Shown here: positions 1 to 12,143 of the stretch, one piece after another
Layout of the letters: each line of letters starts with the position of its first letter
Numbering within the stretch: position 1 is the stretch's first letter
Assembly (NCBI RefSeq): GCF_964340395.1
Contig: NC_135567.1
Location: forward strand, 18,665,306 to 18,697,805
DNA: 32,500 bases
Reading direction: 5' to 3'
Origin: Glandiceps talaboti
Lineage: Eukaryota; Hemichordata; Enteropneusta; Spengelidae
Notes under the pieces: generated by a model
The model's input: only the letters and a program-made list of their open reading frames with translations
The model's database searches: none
What the model was told of the DNA's origin: nothing
Translations under genes and position numbers: made by a program

Positions 1-52
1 TACATAGATAGATACATACATACATACATACATACATACATACATACATACA

Positions 53-84
<32 letters not shown>

Positions 85-146
85 GTCAGACAGACAAATA
101 CATACATACATACATACATACATACATAAGTACATGCATACGAGAC

Positions 147-182
<36 letters not shown>
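1..182. repeat. Compound CATA/GACA microsatellite
   Basis: The window opens inside a (TACA/CATA)n array that runs to about base 80. A short CAGA interruption follows, then a second CATA run to about 128, and a (GACA)n run at about 145-182. This is simple sequence with no coding content. Its left end lies outside the window. Confidence 0.95.
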
Positions 183-183
<1 letters not shown>

Positions 184-1619
184 GGCAGTACATGATACTT
201 AATTCTATGTTCCTTTCAACCACTTGCACACGTTATTGAAACTCACTTCCATCACAATGATCACCGTTACATGTTAATCTTGTCTTTGTCAGAATCTCTA
301 CTTGTTCCATACTCATTTCGTTTTCCTCTGTATGTTTGTTTGTTTGTTTCTCTGTCTCCACTTTTCTGATGCTCAATGAGTTTCTTTCATTCTAGATATT
401 TTGCAGTACTAACTTTGACTTATTTAAATACGGTACAACGGTAGTCATGGTTATTTACTATAGTGTATGGTGGAGCGCAGTAGGAATGCTGGTAGATTTT
501 CAATGTAAACAAAAGTACGCAAAACGAAAATTGCTATTCCAGATCTGTCTGTTTCAAACAGACGAATAAGAAAGAGGTAGGAAATAGCTACGATGACAAA
601 TTCAGATGCAAAGATTTGGTTTTGAGGTCACGTGATGTGGACAGATGGAGTTGAGTAAAGAAAAAAGTTGTCGGTAAAACGTTGGTCTTAAAATGTCCAC
701 ATGACAACAACGCCGATACTTCGTCATATCTTGGATGCAGTACAACTTTTAATCAGATTCGAACAGAAAATCGCGACAAAAAAGGCCTTACAAATACCTT
801 TAAAATTGTCTCATTTTTTCAGAAAATGATACCTATAGGAATATTAGGGATATAGATTGAAATCCTGTGATATTTTATCGTCAAGGGCAACATTTGACCA
901 AACTTTGAACGTGTCGTGTCTCGTGTGACGTCAGAATTGCATGTTCTGTTTCATAGAAATCTATAAGTATAACGACGGGGTTTGAGGTTTATCCCTTGGA
1001 GGCAGACGAACATGACACAAAAAATGGTGGTGATAAAAAAAGTTGATAAAAATAATCAAACTTGAACGAGGCGGTTTTGGGCTTGCCTGGTACAAACAGA
1101 CGAACAAGGGGTCGATTTGTTCTCATAAATAGACATCTCATTGTGGTAATACTTAAGATGACAGTGGAGTTGAAAAGACGCTGTCACGCGTGACGAGTAA
1201 GTAAGACTCTCGTAAAATCCCGTAAACTTGCACCATCGTCGGACATAAAAATACTTATCCTATTGATACCGCCATTCTTATGTTTAATGCCAAAAGATAT
1301 TGACATCCGTTCAGTCTAGTTCTCTTGTTTAGACCAAAAGTGTCGTCAAAGGATATAATCGAAAATTTGGCATTATTACGCGATGTTTATTTAGCAATGA
1401 CTTGTGAGATCGGTATTTACGAATTAACGATATATTATGTGCTCACACTATCAACCTTCATAGAGTGGAACGGCTAAGATTTAGTCGCCAGGAAAATATG
1501 TGAATGATTTCAATGTTAGCTTCAAACCTCAGTCAGTGATTGTTTGTGTGAGATCGTCTCCAATGAGTATACCAAGTGTGTTGGGTATATTAATAAGTTT
1601 CAAGAATTTGCCCATCTGC
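183..1619. other. Noncoding stretch, no gene seen
   Basis: AT-rich unique-looking DNA without a convincing open frame. It contains one full palindromic CRE octamer TGACGTCA at 926-933 and three copies of CAGACGA followed by A (near 556, 1002 and 1096), close relatives of the CAGACGAC word that is enriched elsewhere in the window. I see no homology to a known gene. Confidence 0.6.
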
Positions 1620-1761
1620 CTATCTGTTTGTCTGATATATATATATATATATATATTTGTGTGTGTTGTTTATGTATGTGTTGTTTGTTTTTTTATGTAT
1701 GTCTGTCTGTCTGTCTGAATGTATGTATGTATGTATGTATGTATGTATGTATGTATGTATG

Positions 1762-1795
<34 letters not shown>

Positions 1796-1874
1796 TGTAT
1801 GTATGTATGTATGTATGTATGTATGTATGTATGTATGTCTGACTATCTATCTACCTACCAATCTACCTAAGTAC

Positions 1875-1953
<79 letters not shown>
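1620..1953. repeat. Compound AT/TGTC/TATG/CTAT microsatellite
   Basis: The block runs through (AT)n near 1635-1656, a TTTGTGTG-rich link, (TGTC)n near 1699-1716, (TATG)n from about 1719 to 1838, and (CTAT)n from about 1876 to 1952. Frames through it give Met-Tyr-Val-Cys or Tyr-Leu-Ser-Ile repeats and are not genes. On the + strand it is pyrimidine/T-rich, the opposite of most other blocks in the window. Confidence 0.95.
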
Positions 1954-2269
1954 ATCCCTCTTAGCATGTTACTCGGCCCCAGTGTCTAAAAAAGAGTACT
2001 GTTGCATAATTGAGAACTGAATGTTTGGTCCGTACTACTACACTGTTGTACACAGCACAATTGTTGGGGTGCCCTTCCGTGTGATGGATATTTTGCCTGA
2101 AGTGGTCTATTCACTCGGGGATTATAAAAGTATGCCGATAAAAAGAGATCTGGTATTCCATCATGGTAAACTGTCAGTCTGACAGGGATTAGATAGTTGT
2201 ATTGTATTGTGTTGTACATCGACTATGTAACAAACCACATTGGAGGACATTTGATCTTTTCAACCGAAA

Positions 2270-2540
2270 ACTTTCCCTTCAACTAAGAATGGTCACAAAT
2301 TTCTTGTTTTACATAACTTTTTAACGACTTCCATGCAAATTTTGGATTCTAAGTATAATGATTACTCTTAGAAATATACCGATAGCAAAATGGACGCTTA
2401 ACGAACACTTTCCTTTCTGTTTGGAATGGTCACAAATTTCTGGTTTTCTATAACTTTTTGACGAATTTCACGCAAATTTGAGGCTATTAGTATAGTGGTT
2501 TCCTTTAACAATATACATATGCCAAAATAGACAATTACCC
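2270..2540. repeat. Diverged tandem repeat, two units, about 137 bp period
   Basis: The 17-mer AATGGTCACAAATTTCT occurs exactly at 2288-2304 and 2425-2441. Downstream of each copy the same words follow in the same order: a GTTTT..ATAACTTTTT.ACGA block, GCAAATTT, AGTATA, and a CAAAAT.GAC block. The two units are clearly homologous but have point differences and small indels. A weaker, partial third unit may follow near 2800-2950. Confidence 0.75.
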
Positions 2541-2545
2541 TGCCA

Positions 2546-4218
2546 CCTTTCTTTAGTGAACCGAAATTCTAATGCTGCACGATGTGTTGACCCATCCTTT
2601 ACAACTAACGCAGTTAAGCTATAACTATTGCGTCTAAAATTGACATATACTGAAATAGCATTTTGCGCGAAAAATTTGTGTTTATTTTTCTCTTTTAAGC
2701 ATCGGGGGTGATGGGGAAGGGGATATTGCACCCACTTCCAGTTACCGGTTTTTTGTTCTTCATTTTTAACTTAATGCGTCAGGATGATGATCAAAGTGTT
2801 TACAATGTAGTTGTTACTCAACAGATTATCTAAATAGACACTTTCCACTTCCCACCTAGTCGTTGTGACAGGGCATTATTGGTTGTGAATTCAAATTACC
2901 ATAACTCTATGTGCAGATTTGGATCGTGATAAAATATATGAAAATAGTTCACTAGGGATTCAAAGTTTTAAAATAATAGAAATGAAAATTTTGATCTGAA
3001 ACACACACAAATTCCCTTGTCGCCATTTTCACAGCAAAACATCAACACATAATTAAAAAAGTCATTTTTTTTTCTTTTTGAAAGCAAATTTGGCAATTAA
3101 ACTTATTATCTTGTTCAGACCATGGGTAGATAAATTTGATGAGTACAGAGGGCAGACAACACTGTATAGTTTATATTGACGTCAATTGCTCTGAGCAGTC
3201 AATAAAACATGAAAATCAAACTCCAAGTTCATAGGGACAAAGGTGCCTTCACACTTACCACAATAGTTGTGAGATCAATGCCGTAGGCGAATCAAGTAAA
3301 ATTCAGTTACAAATCGACTAAACTCTTGGTATGTTTGTTCAACAAAACTACAAAGGGAATCAACAAAACACATTTTAAGCGATGACTCCTACCTTTGCAA
3401 GTTTTTTTGGACAACGAATCTCATACAGATACGAAAAGCGTCAATTGATTGAACGTTTTAATTAGCATAAATAAACTATGTTTGATGACGTTCATTTGGT
3501 TTTATAACTCACCTACGTGGCTCCTAATTGGGATAAATTAACATCGGATTTTTGAAATTCCAACATCCCATTAAAGATTTGATATTCTTTAAAATCGATT
3601 TTGCAAAAAAAATTCCATTCAGGGGGGTTTTCTAGATTGTTAAAATTCGGAAATGTAGTAAAAGCTAGCAGACTAAATGTGGCATGTTAACATAGTGCAG
3701 GCTCGTAAACCCACTACTGTAAAACACTTTTTCAATGGTTCACTGTCATCAGCACACATGTGTCAAAGTCGTCTCCCTCTCTTTTTAGTACATGCTAATT
3801 CTGCCGCTCAATTCCTTTGACGACATTTTCCGTCAGAAAATGTCAAATCTGTAACAATTCCACACAGCGTTTACTAGAATTGAGCTTCTTTGATGAGTCA
3901 GTCGCTCGAGGGGAAAAGACAGTCTCCTAAACATACGGGTATTTTCAACCATAACCAATAACATTCACTTTTACGTTTGCCGCATTAGCCCCGTAATGTG
4001 AATAATATATCACTGTAACCCCGGCTTGTGTCAATATCTCGTCAAAAATGACCCTTAGAAAGTTCTAGGTTTGGCTTTTATTTGATCTAGGCGCAAATAG
4101 AGTTGGTTTTGTACATGCTAACACGCAATTTACAGTAAGTATAGATAGTGTCCGTCGAATATTATATCATTCAGGTTTAGGGGCCTCCATGGCTCTTTCC
4201 TTTGCGAAGATTAAGGCG
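2546..4218. other. Upstream flank of the first Hox gene, noncoding
   Basis: No credible open frame lies here. Visible sites include a palindromic CRE octamer TGACGTCA at 3177-3184, an AP-1-like TGAGTCA near 3894, and an ATTAGCATAAATAAA element at 3461-3475 listed separately. The transcription start of the downstream gene must lie somewhere in the right-hand part of this stretch or just after it, but no clear TATA box or initiator fixes it. Confidence 0.5.
3460..3475 (+). promoter_or_regulatory. Homeodomain/Cdx-type site cluster upstream of gene 1
   Basis: AATTAGCATAAATAAA combines a TAAT-type core (AATTA), an octamer-like ATTAGCAT, and a CATAAA/ATAAA core of the kind bound by Cdx and posterior Hox proteins. 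It lies about 930 bp before the ATG of gene 1. A similar CATTAGCATAATAG word lies 5' of gene 2 at 25823-25836. Binding is inferred from motif resemblance only. Confidence 0.3.
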
Positions 4219-4234
4219 CAATAAAGTTAATAAA
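4219..4234. promoter_or_regulatory. Pair of posterior-Hox/Cdx-like sites near gene 1 start
   Basis: CAATAAA (4219-4225) and TTAATAAA (4227-4234) are spaced by one base. On the complementary strand they read as two TTTATT cores, the sequence preferred by AbdB-class Hox and Cdx homeodomains. They lie about 170 bp before the first in-frame ATG, so auto- or cross-regulation of this posterior Hox gene is possible. Words this short are common in AT-rich DNA. Confidence 0.25.
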
Positions 4235-4399
4235 GGGTCCCCAGACATTTTGTGATGAAAACTACAAACACATGCCGGCACTACACTTACTACAATAACA
4301 TAGCCTATCTTAATAACAAGGGGGAGCAGTCGAGGGCCAAACTTCATATACATTCAGTGGTGAGTTCACAGACACGAGGGAGGCTATATCTACACGGTC

Positions 4400-4814
4400 A
4401 TGATGCAGTGGGGTTCGGGAAAAGATTGGTCGGTGACGGCAGCGAACACGGAATTAGCTCAATGTTTTAGTGCCCGGCCATCACCAATGACGAGTATGTT
4501 TAATCGGGGTGACAACAGCGGTTTAATGAGTCCGGCATCTACTACTGATCAGCACACATCATTTCACTGTCGTTATCCCTACTACAACAACCTGGACGCG
4601 GCGTCGGCGGCTACGGGAGGCCACAACGAAGAAATGTCTTCCTGGACGCCACTAGATTTTGCTCAATCTCGACAATTCGCCAATAGTTTCAATCACCATC
4701 ATCACCACCATCCGGCGATGTTAAACACGTCACCGACTGCAGCGCAACAACAGTATATGTCGTCAACAGGATATCAACTGCAACATAACCCAGGCTATCC
4801 AATGAATATGACCG
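4400..4814 (+). CDS. Hox11/13: Posterior Hox gene 1 (Hox11/13-type), coding exon 1
   Basis: Codes the first 138 residues plus one base of a homeodomain transcription factor. The ATG at 4400 (followed by a second ATG at 4403) is the first in frame after a TGA at 4361-4363. The N-terminal part holds a GSGKDW motif (residues 5-10), CRYPYYNNLD (57-66), SWTPLDFAQSRQ (81-92), a six-His run (99-104), and a Gln/Tyr/Met-rich stretch ending MNMTG. These motifs recur in order in the second gene's exon 1. The frame runs on past the donor to a stop at 4958-4960, but that extension has no Hox character. The donor G|GTAAGA at 4814/4815 splits a Gly codon (phase 1) and matches the phase of the homeobox exon acceptor. 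The protein should be nuclear and DNA-binding, patterning the posterior axis as is typical of this class. Confidence 0.9.
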
Positions 4815-4820
4815 GTAAGA
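4815..4820 (+). other. Splice donor of gene 1
   Basis: The intron starts GTAAGA after an exon ending in ACCG. Joining base 4814 (G) to bases 10794-10795 (GT) rebuilds a Gly codon and keeps the homeobox in frame, which is good internal support for the site. Confidence 0.85.
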
Positions 4821-5990
4821 CAAATAAGTATATGACACAAATTGTCGTCTGCTCATATTTCTTTTCCGAAATCGCCGAAATTTTGATACAGTTACACAAG
4901 TTTGTTTACCTGAAATTTGCGACGTCTAAAATCGCCTACTGTGTATATACCTTTGGATGAGTCTGAAGGTGAAAAATATGTCACCTAATGCATACTAACA
5001 TACTACTCACTATTAACCCATCATATGTTTGAAGCTCTCGGAAAATATTGAAATTTTTACTTGACTTAAAAAGACATAATAGGATTATGGAAATGATAGT
5101 AAGTATGTTATTTTATGTCGCATAAATCAGGTGTATTCTTTTTTGCACCTGTCCGATCCTTGGGAGATACAAAGGCGATACATTTGACAAATTCGAAATT
5201 GGTCAAGCATGAATATTTACAACAGGCTTTTGATCAGAAGACAAGAAGTTGTATCATTTAAAAAATGAAAGAATCTTTCTCTTATCTATAATGACAAGTA
5301 CGTCATAAATGTCGACGTTCAAATTTGGTTTTAAAAATGAGCGACACAATACTGGCTATATTGTCATCACTAGACTTGAGTTGGTTGATGGAGCCATCTT
5401 TTTATACATTTAAAAAGATTAAGGGACAGCCTTAGCTTGCGTTTTGCCTTGTCTGGCGAAATATCAAGGAAATTGACAAGACCAGAAACATACCGCCTAA
5501 AATTGTCGTCTGCCCGGCGTTACTACTGTTAAGGGCGCGGTATTTTCATTGCACGGCAGGTGTTCTACTCGCCTCGCTTCACGAGACCATTCGAAAGGTT
5601 TTATGCAACTGTCAATCTGTAGCAAAGGGAAAAAGTAAACTTTATATAGCTGTAATTTTAGTATAAACCCAAAACTGCCAATATATGGTATTTTAATATA
5701 CACCACAAAGAATATTACGATTAGTTATAACTTTCATACAGGAAGCTTCGAATAAAGGGACAGGAGTGTGTTATACGTTTGAAGAGAATGAAACTGGATC
5801 GTAACCGTCAAAATAAAACTGACAACACATACTGCGAGTTTTTTGGTGTAATATAAATAATCCTAACGTTAACGGCGTGAAACAGTCAACGATACTATTT
5901 CGGAATGTTACTTTTATTTTCCCTCTCCGAAAAAAGAATGGATTTTGTTCTGTAAACCGCGGGAAAGAGAAAGTCGTCTGCGCGTGGCCG

Positions 5991-6004
5991 TGACAAATTT
6001 GTCA
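5991..6004. other. 14-bp perfect palindrome with two TGACA half-sites
   Basis: TGACAAATTTGTCA is its own reverse complement. TGACA is the core recognised by TALE homeodomain proteins such as Meis and TGIF, common Hox partners, so a paired site is conceivable. Chance occurrence in a 32-kb AT-rich window cannot be excluded. Confidence 0.3.
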
Positions 6005-7344
6005 ATTTCACAGGTAAGACTTTCCCATGGTGGCGGGTCGACGAATTTCACATTCCGGACTATCGTCTCAAATCTTTCAAATATTTGGATCCAGGCGTGA
6101 GAATGTCATTCTTAGCTTTGGTATATCCCTTTCAAAATGAACGGGTCGTTATTTTGTTCCTCTGTACTATGAAGTTTTGTTCCTCTGTACAGTGAAGTTT
6201 CCTTTCCATGTGTACGGTATCAGCGATACCGGGGATGCTCTGCTACCGAGGTCGAACCACTGTTCTCTACAACAGCTGCTCAGTTGACGCATCCCTACGG
6301 ATAATCCAGTCATTACCTAAAAGTTTACTATTTGGAATCGTGGATATGTAATATATTGTGGAAGACTTTCTTTCCCTCTGCCATATATGTGTCTAATCAC
6401 AAAATCGATACTATTTACATTTGTTTGGTAACGTCTACCTAATCAAGAAGTGAATGAAATTCCTCTACATAAATTCTAGGCGTTCTCGTTCAATGACCGA
6501 ACATATCACACTCTCGAGTATAGAACAACTCCACAAGATAAAGTGTTCTGACAAAATGACGTATTATTCTTATGAAAGGAATCCTCATAGAATCTAAGTT
6601 TGTCGTTGATACATATTTCACATAAATACTCATTACACTGCATTAAAGTATTCCCCAAGATACCACAGCTAGTGAGATCCCAAGTGAAAGTTTCATCGCA
6701 TTAGGACTGGTATGTCGTCAACTATTTTGACGACAGCAGTCCTTCCCGCCTTAACAAAAATTAACCCAAATTTAAATACACAGAAAATCTTATTTTCGGT
6801 TACCCTTTGATAGATTTCGTGTGTCTTTTCCAGCTACCTTCAACGTAATTGCCGCCATGGTCGGGTTTAAACGGTGTAACATGTCCGAATTGAAGCAGTT
6901 GACCAGGCGAAGGGCTCGTGTACGTGTTTCGAGTGAGACATTTGTGCTAAAACATTCACATTTTAAGTTGCCAAAAATCTAAGTCTGCATAACCTAATGT
7001 ATGTATCGCTTACGTGAATACAATTTTGTTTTAGAAAGTGCAGGTGGGTTTGAGTTACGCTACCCAAATGATTGTTGTTTCATGAAATGACCATGAGTTT
7101 TAGGACATCCACTAAGTGAAGACTATATTATACCCAAGATATCACAATTGGTTAATTTTTCAAAAACATGACAAAAATAGATAAAGGAAAGAACCACAGT
7201 GTTGTCGCAAAAAGAAGAAAAATATTGACAACGTTTGTATTGCTGATGTCCAAATTCAACAACCATTTTTTTGCGTCAATTCGCGAATATCCTTTAGTGC
7301 AATTTATACCAGTCTAAAATAGAGTTGAAATACGCCGCCAAAAA

Positions 7345-7850
7345 TTAAAAAACAAATTTTGAGGGGAAATATTTGGTGCAGACGACTTTAAAATATGTAG
7401 AATTTCACGAATGAAGATAAAGAGAACATCATTCAGCAGCTTTCAAAAATAGTATCAAGTAAACGAATTGTTTGTTTTAGAAATTAAGCGCCAAAGATTA
7501 CTGTTACAGATAATGGTACAGATTTAAGTAATGTACAATTTTCACGGGTTAGAACGTCTTTGTATCGTCAGAAACTTACAAAATAGTATAAGACAAACAA
7601 TATATTTGTTCTAGAAATTAGACAGGGAAATGTCAAAATAGTTCAAGAAAAGTACAATTTTCATGGAAGACAGTGTAAAAACCGTAACGGCTTCTAGATC
7701 AGAAACTGTCAAAACAACATCAAGCAAAGAAAACAATTTTTTCTGGAAATTAGGCGGGGAAATTGTGGTAAAAATAGTGAGAAATGTATAATTTCCATGG
7801 ATGAAGACGGAGTGAACGACGTTGTAGTCAGCAACTTCCAAAAGAGTAAT
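7345..7850. repeat. Diverged tandem array, about 4 units of about 133 bp
   Basis: The landmark AAATTA, preceded by a T/C-rich TTTTAG, TTCTAG or TTCTGG, recurs at 7481, 7615 and 7747, with a weaker start near 7345. Between landmarks the same order of words is seen: an (A/G)TGTA(C/T)AATTT(T/C) block, a CAGAAAC or AGCAACTT block, and AAA(A/C)(T/A)AGTAT or related words. Units differ at many positions, so the array is old. It lies in the intron of gene 1. Confidence 0.7.
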
Positions 7851-9579
7851 CGTATCGCGTCGTTCATCTATTTGACACCCGTCATATCATTCCCAAAATA
7901 ACATTAAATTTATCCAAATGACATACTGATAAATTTTACTGTTCTTTAATCCTCAATATCCAGATATTATTCAATATTGACACCCATTTACACTAATTTT
8001 AGATACCGTTCAAAATGGCCTTTATTAGAACATTAATTTTTGAGCTAAAGACTAACTGTTGAAATGCTTGGTGTTTCTGACGACAATTTTGTGCCCCTCT
8101 ACAATTTAACAATGTTATCATGCTTAATCACACTACCTTAATAACTTTTCCTAAACTGTTATTCAATGATCTCGATAAATGTTTATGCGATAATAGGAAA
8201 TGAAAGATGCTGGTTTGGTTGGAACTCATAGTTGCGTGTATGCTGGGTGTACTTATTAACTCCACGCACGCCACATTGTCGAACGCTTCTGAATAGAAAC
8301 ACGACTCGCTGAAGCAGATTTGAATGATAGAAAAGACGGAATTACTATCAATTAGAGTTTGTGACATGATCACTTGTTGACGTATCAGTACAAATACACT
8401 TCAATACAAATCGCATACTAAATTGTCTTTCCCTTGCCACCATGCGGGTCAATCTGTAACTCGGTACGTTGTACAATACGAAACTGAAGATCCATATTTT
8501 TCATGCAAAATACTATAAAATGATCACTTTTAAACAATATTTTAGAAGTAAGTGATTTATAAATGTATTTTCATCAATCCCAAACTAAAATGAACCTGAA
8601 ATGTTTCATAGAGTCACTAAAAATTATAAAATTTTGTTTGGAAAAGGTCGATCGGAATTCAAAAGTGTCGGGTACAGAACAGTTTGAATTAGATGACACA
8701 GTATGTATGCCAAGCTAAAGTCAACAGAAAAAGAAATACGGTACATGAAAAGTAGGAAATATGTTAGCAATATTATTGAAATAATTCATGACTTTATGAA
8801 CGGTATCTGAATTTAAAGTTTGTAGAATTGTTTGGTTTGAGAAGTGTAATATGGTACATAATTTTACAGACCGACTAGCAACACTTGGAAAACTCGGACC
8901 TTTGAATATATGTGATCGAAGAAAAAGAAGTGGCAACGTTATGATACCATTTTCCAATCGACTCCACTATTAAGTTAAAAGACGACAACATATCATGCTG
9001 CAAATGGCAATAGAAATGGCATTTTATGCATTTTATAGTAGTTAACAGTTATGGCGGGAAATAATTCAGCAGACGACAATGTCCGTTTCAATTCATGCAA
9101 CCAAAATTTGCACCAGATTTAGTAATTTTCCAGCAAACATCGTTTGGCACATTATCCAATGTGTAACAAGTAACTGTGTTTTGTTCATTAATATCATAAG
9201 TTCCTGGCCAAGAAATATTCAAAATTCCGATTTTTTGTGTGAAATATGTCTTATTTTTATGATAGTCTGTTATGTTATGCTGCAGTACAGATCAAAACAG
9301 GCGCTAGCAGTTTTGTATTTAGTTGAATATTGCATGAAAAGCACAAAGAGTAAAGAAAACGGTAGTAGAAAGAATTCACATTGTAATCTCGTCTGTAACC
9401 AACAATACGCATTTGTCTTTAGCTATGACATATAACCTTTCAAATGCTAATTCCTATTTTTCACATTTTGCATCCTATATACGCTCTTGTCGGGTTGTCA
9501 TTTTAAAATTAACATTCCTTGTATTAAAGATATCACTAAATGATAGAACAAGCGAAGGTCCTATCTCACTAACACGCGC

Positions 9580-9632
9580 CAACTATTAATCATACACAAA
9601 TCACCAGACGACATTTTTTCGCGCCTTCTAAA
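9580..9632. repeat. Single dispersed copy of the CAGACGAC/GCGC repeat
   Basis: The words CACAAAT, CACCAGACGACATTTTTTC and GCGCC follow one another here. The same order is seen in the tandem units at 12.85-13.25 kb, for example CACAAACCATCAGACGACA at about 13086-13104 followed by GCGCC. This is a dispersed relative of that array, located in the intron of gene 1. Confidence 0.55.
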
Positions 9633-9935
9633 AATTGAAAATTTGTTACGAACTTCTCCCGATCAATGTAACTTTCCTCGAGAAAAGAAACCGTGACTAA
9701 AAATGTATCAAGACCAATTGACCTTTTGGTATCCTGACGATGGAAATAGGGTACATACTATAAATTGAGAACACTCTACAGTTTCGTTCCACATTAGAAC
9801 AGATATACATTGTATCCTAATGATTGCCTTGGTCTTTCTCTACAACTCACATCACTGCCTGGGGCACGAAGCTTAAGTGAGGGTGAAGTCGCATTCATAT
9901 ACTGGCAACCACCAGTATGTACAAACGATCATGTT

Positions 9936-10245
<310 letters not shown>

Positions 10246-10337
10246 GATTCGCAATGTTTGAAATGGAAAAGTCACTATAATCGATCACATTTCGACATAG
10301 CTAAAACACGGAATCAAAGCAAGCGTCTGTAATGTGT

Positions 10338-10372
10338 AAAATATATACGAATATATATATATATGTATATTT
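10338..10372. repeat. Short (TA)n tract
   Basis: An AT-only dinucleotide tract with a few interruptions, lying between the GA/GACA block and the homeobox exon. Confidence 0.8.
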
Positions 10373-10775
10373 TTAACAAATATCGTCGGGAGGGTAAAGG
10401 GAACAGACAAACTTTACAATTAATGTTTTGTATTCTTGACATAAATTGAATCAATTCTTTTAAATGACTAAGATGTATAGATGAATCCACACCTGTTGAA
10501 ACTTACTTCAAATGATTTTTTAAATAAACTCACAATATGTAATAGTAAAATATATTAACAGAAAGATGGCATCTTTTGAAGTCTGTTTTAAACTTACTCC
10601 GACAACAGGTATCTCTGATGTGTATGAAGGGAGTAAATTCCAGATTTCAGCTTTAGTAAATTGTGTGCTGAATTGACCAAAACTATTTCTGTATTCGGGG
10701 AGGTAAAGGTCATCTCGTTCTTGTTGCATCCTGACATGAGAATTTTGGAGAAAGCAGTAACCGATTCATAAGTTT

Positions 10776-10793
10776 GCTGTTTGTTATTTGTAG
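10776..10793 (+). other. Splice acceptor of gene 1 homeobox exon
   Basis: A T-rich tract (GCTGTTTGTTATTTG) leads to TAG at 10791-10793. The exon begins GT CCA GCA, i.e. it needs one base from the previous exon, exactly what the phase-1 donor at 4814 supplies. Confidence 0.85.
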
Positions 10794-11182
10794 GTCCAGC
10801 AAGTTGTGGTTGGCTGACCACCTTCACAACAACACCAAGAAGGACAAAAAGAAGACCATATTCTAAACTTCAAATCTTTGAATTGGAAAAGGAATTCCAA
10901 CAAAATATGTACTTGACACGTGACCGGAGAACCCGCCTATCACAAACCTTGAACCTGACTGAACGACAGGTCAAAATTTGGTTCCAAAATCGACGGATGA
11001 AACTCAAAAAGATGACAGAGAGAGAACGAAGCGAGCAAGATACGCTTCAACAACAGCAACAACAGCAGCAGCAGCAACAACAACAGCAACAGCAACAAGT
11101 ACCGCAGCAACAAGTGCAACCACAACAGCAGCAACAACAACAGAAACAGCAGTCACAGACAACACAAACTGTCATTTCTTGA
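10794..11182 (+). CDS. Hox11/13: Posterior Hox gene 1 (Hox11/13-type), homeobox exon
   Basis: Codes residues 139-267, ending in TGA at 11180-11182. A linker with GPASCGW (Trp145, nine residues before the homeodomain, possibly the remnant of a Pbx-contact motif) leads to a 60-residue homeodomain at residues 154-213 (bases 10838-11017). Visible homeodomain residues: Arg5, Pro7-Tyr8, Leu16, Phe20, [16 protein letters not shown] with Val45, Trp48, Phe49, Gln50, Asn51 and Arg53. Pro7-Tyr8 and Val45 mark a posterior Hox protein; [14 protein letters not shown] and KLKKMTERE resemble ambulacrarian Hox11/13 proteins. The 54-residue tail is unusual: a 17-Gln run (mixed CAA/CAG codons), then Gln-Gln-Gln and seven-Gln runs, 33 Gln in all. 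Reading starts in-frame from upstream intron bases are irrelevant because the exon is entered by splicing. The b or c paralogue assignment is open. Confidence 0.95.
11041..11164 (+). repeat. CAA/CAG (poly-Gln) coding repeat in homeobox exon
   Basis: An in-frame (CAR)n tract codes a 17-residue Gln run followed by shorter Gln runs. Codons alternate CAA and CAG, so it is an interrupted repeat, less prone to slippage than a pure CAG tract. It follows the homeodomain by ten residues. Confidence 0.95.
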
Positions 11183-12143
11183 AGCTAGAACGACCTAGTA
11201 GACATATCAACCATTTTTGTCAAACATTTTAAATGTTGTCTGTCAGTTGAAAAACAGAATTATTGTGAGTTTTGAGAGAAGGAGCGGTGAGCGGAGACAC
11301 AAAAACAGCAAATGTCCGATTGTAATCTCATGTTGTCGGGAGATGACAAAATGCCGAACTGTTATATAACAAAAATGAACGAAAATACCGGATTACTATA
11401 TATCAAATATGTACTGATTTTTAAGGACTGTGTCTTCAAGACTAGATTGTTCTCATCTTGATTCAGGGCGATGAGAACGTTTACTGTTTAGTGTATCTTG
11501 AAACAGAAGATGGACATTAATATCGGCAGCTATCTCGACTTGACGATCACCAACATTCTGCGTCTGTCGACAAAACAGTTCCCGCCATACGAAAGAACAG
11601 ACATTGTTTCTCTCCCCGATATTTTTGTGAGAATCTCAATTTTAACACTGAAACAATTTCCAGTATGAGTAGCTAGACATTCGAACGTGCATAGGTGTCA
11701 AAAAGACGAATTTTCACAATTTTTTGGAGGACCGGAGGTATGTGTATTCCGAAAAGTTGAAATATCACACTTCCATACAAGCAAAACGTATGTGAAAGAA
11801 GACTTTCAAAATCGTGATAGATTTCTTTATTTTTGTAGAAAATGTAGCTGTGAAGGTTTTCTAGAAGTTTCATTCATTGGTCATGAACCTGACTTTAAAT
11901 ATATAATGTTTAATAGAGAGTCTAGTCTATGTGAGTCCAAACATGTATTTTGAAAATAATTTTCTTTTTTTAAAAAATTGCAGACGTTATTGTGTAACAA
12001 AGTATTTCTCGTATATAATGACCGAATCTAATAATCTCTGCCCACCAACAATGTGAACGAATATTTAGTCTACATTTTTTTTTTAATGCGCTCATAATTT
12101 TGGAAACATAAATGAATTAAACCAATTTTCAAAAAATTGAATT
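11183..12143 (+). other. 3' flank / probable 3' UTR of gene 1
   Basis: AT-rich sequence after the stop codon. The small open frames here are short and show no family resemblance. The first plausible polyadenylation hexamer is ATTAAA at 12116-12121; a canonical AATAAA is at 12804-12809. A TTCCCGCC word (E2F-like, reverse of GGCGGGAA) is at 11579-11586. Confidence 0.45.
12116..12121 (+). terminator. Candidate polyadenylation hexamer (ATTAAA)
   Basis: This common variant hexamer lies 934 bp after the stop codon and is the nearest good candidate for gene 1. The canonical AATAAA at 12804-12809 is the alternative. No transcript data are available to choose between them. Confidence 0.25.

Noticed and set aside
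4815-4960. Exon 1 of gene 1 read through to a stop as a single-exon protein
   Set aside because: The GTAAGA donor and the phase match with the homeobox exon explain the gene better; the read-through residues have no Hox character.
10781-10793. TTG at 10781 as start of a homeobox-only protein
   Set aside because: These bases are the pyrimidine tract and AG of the splice acceptor; a TTG start is not expected in an animal gene.
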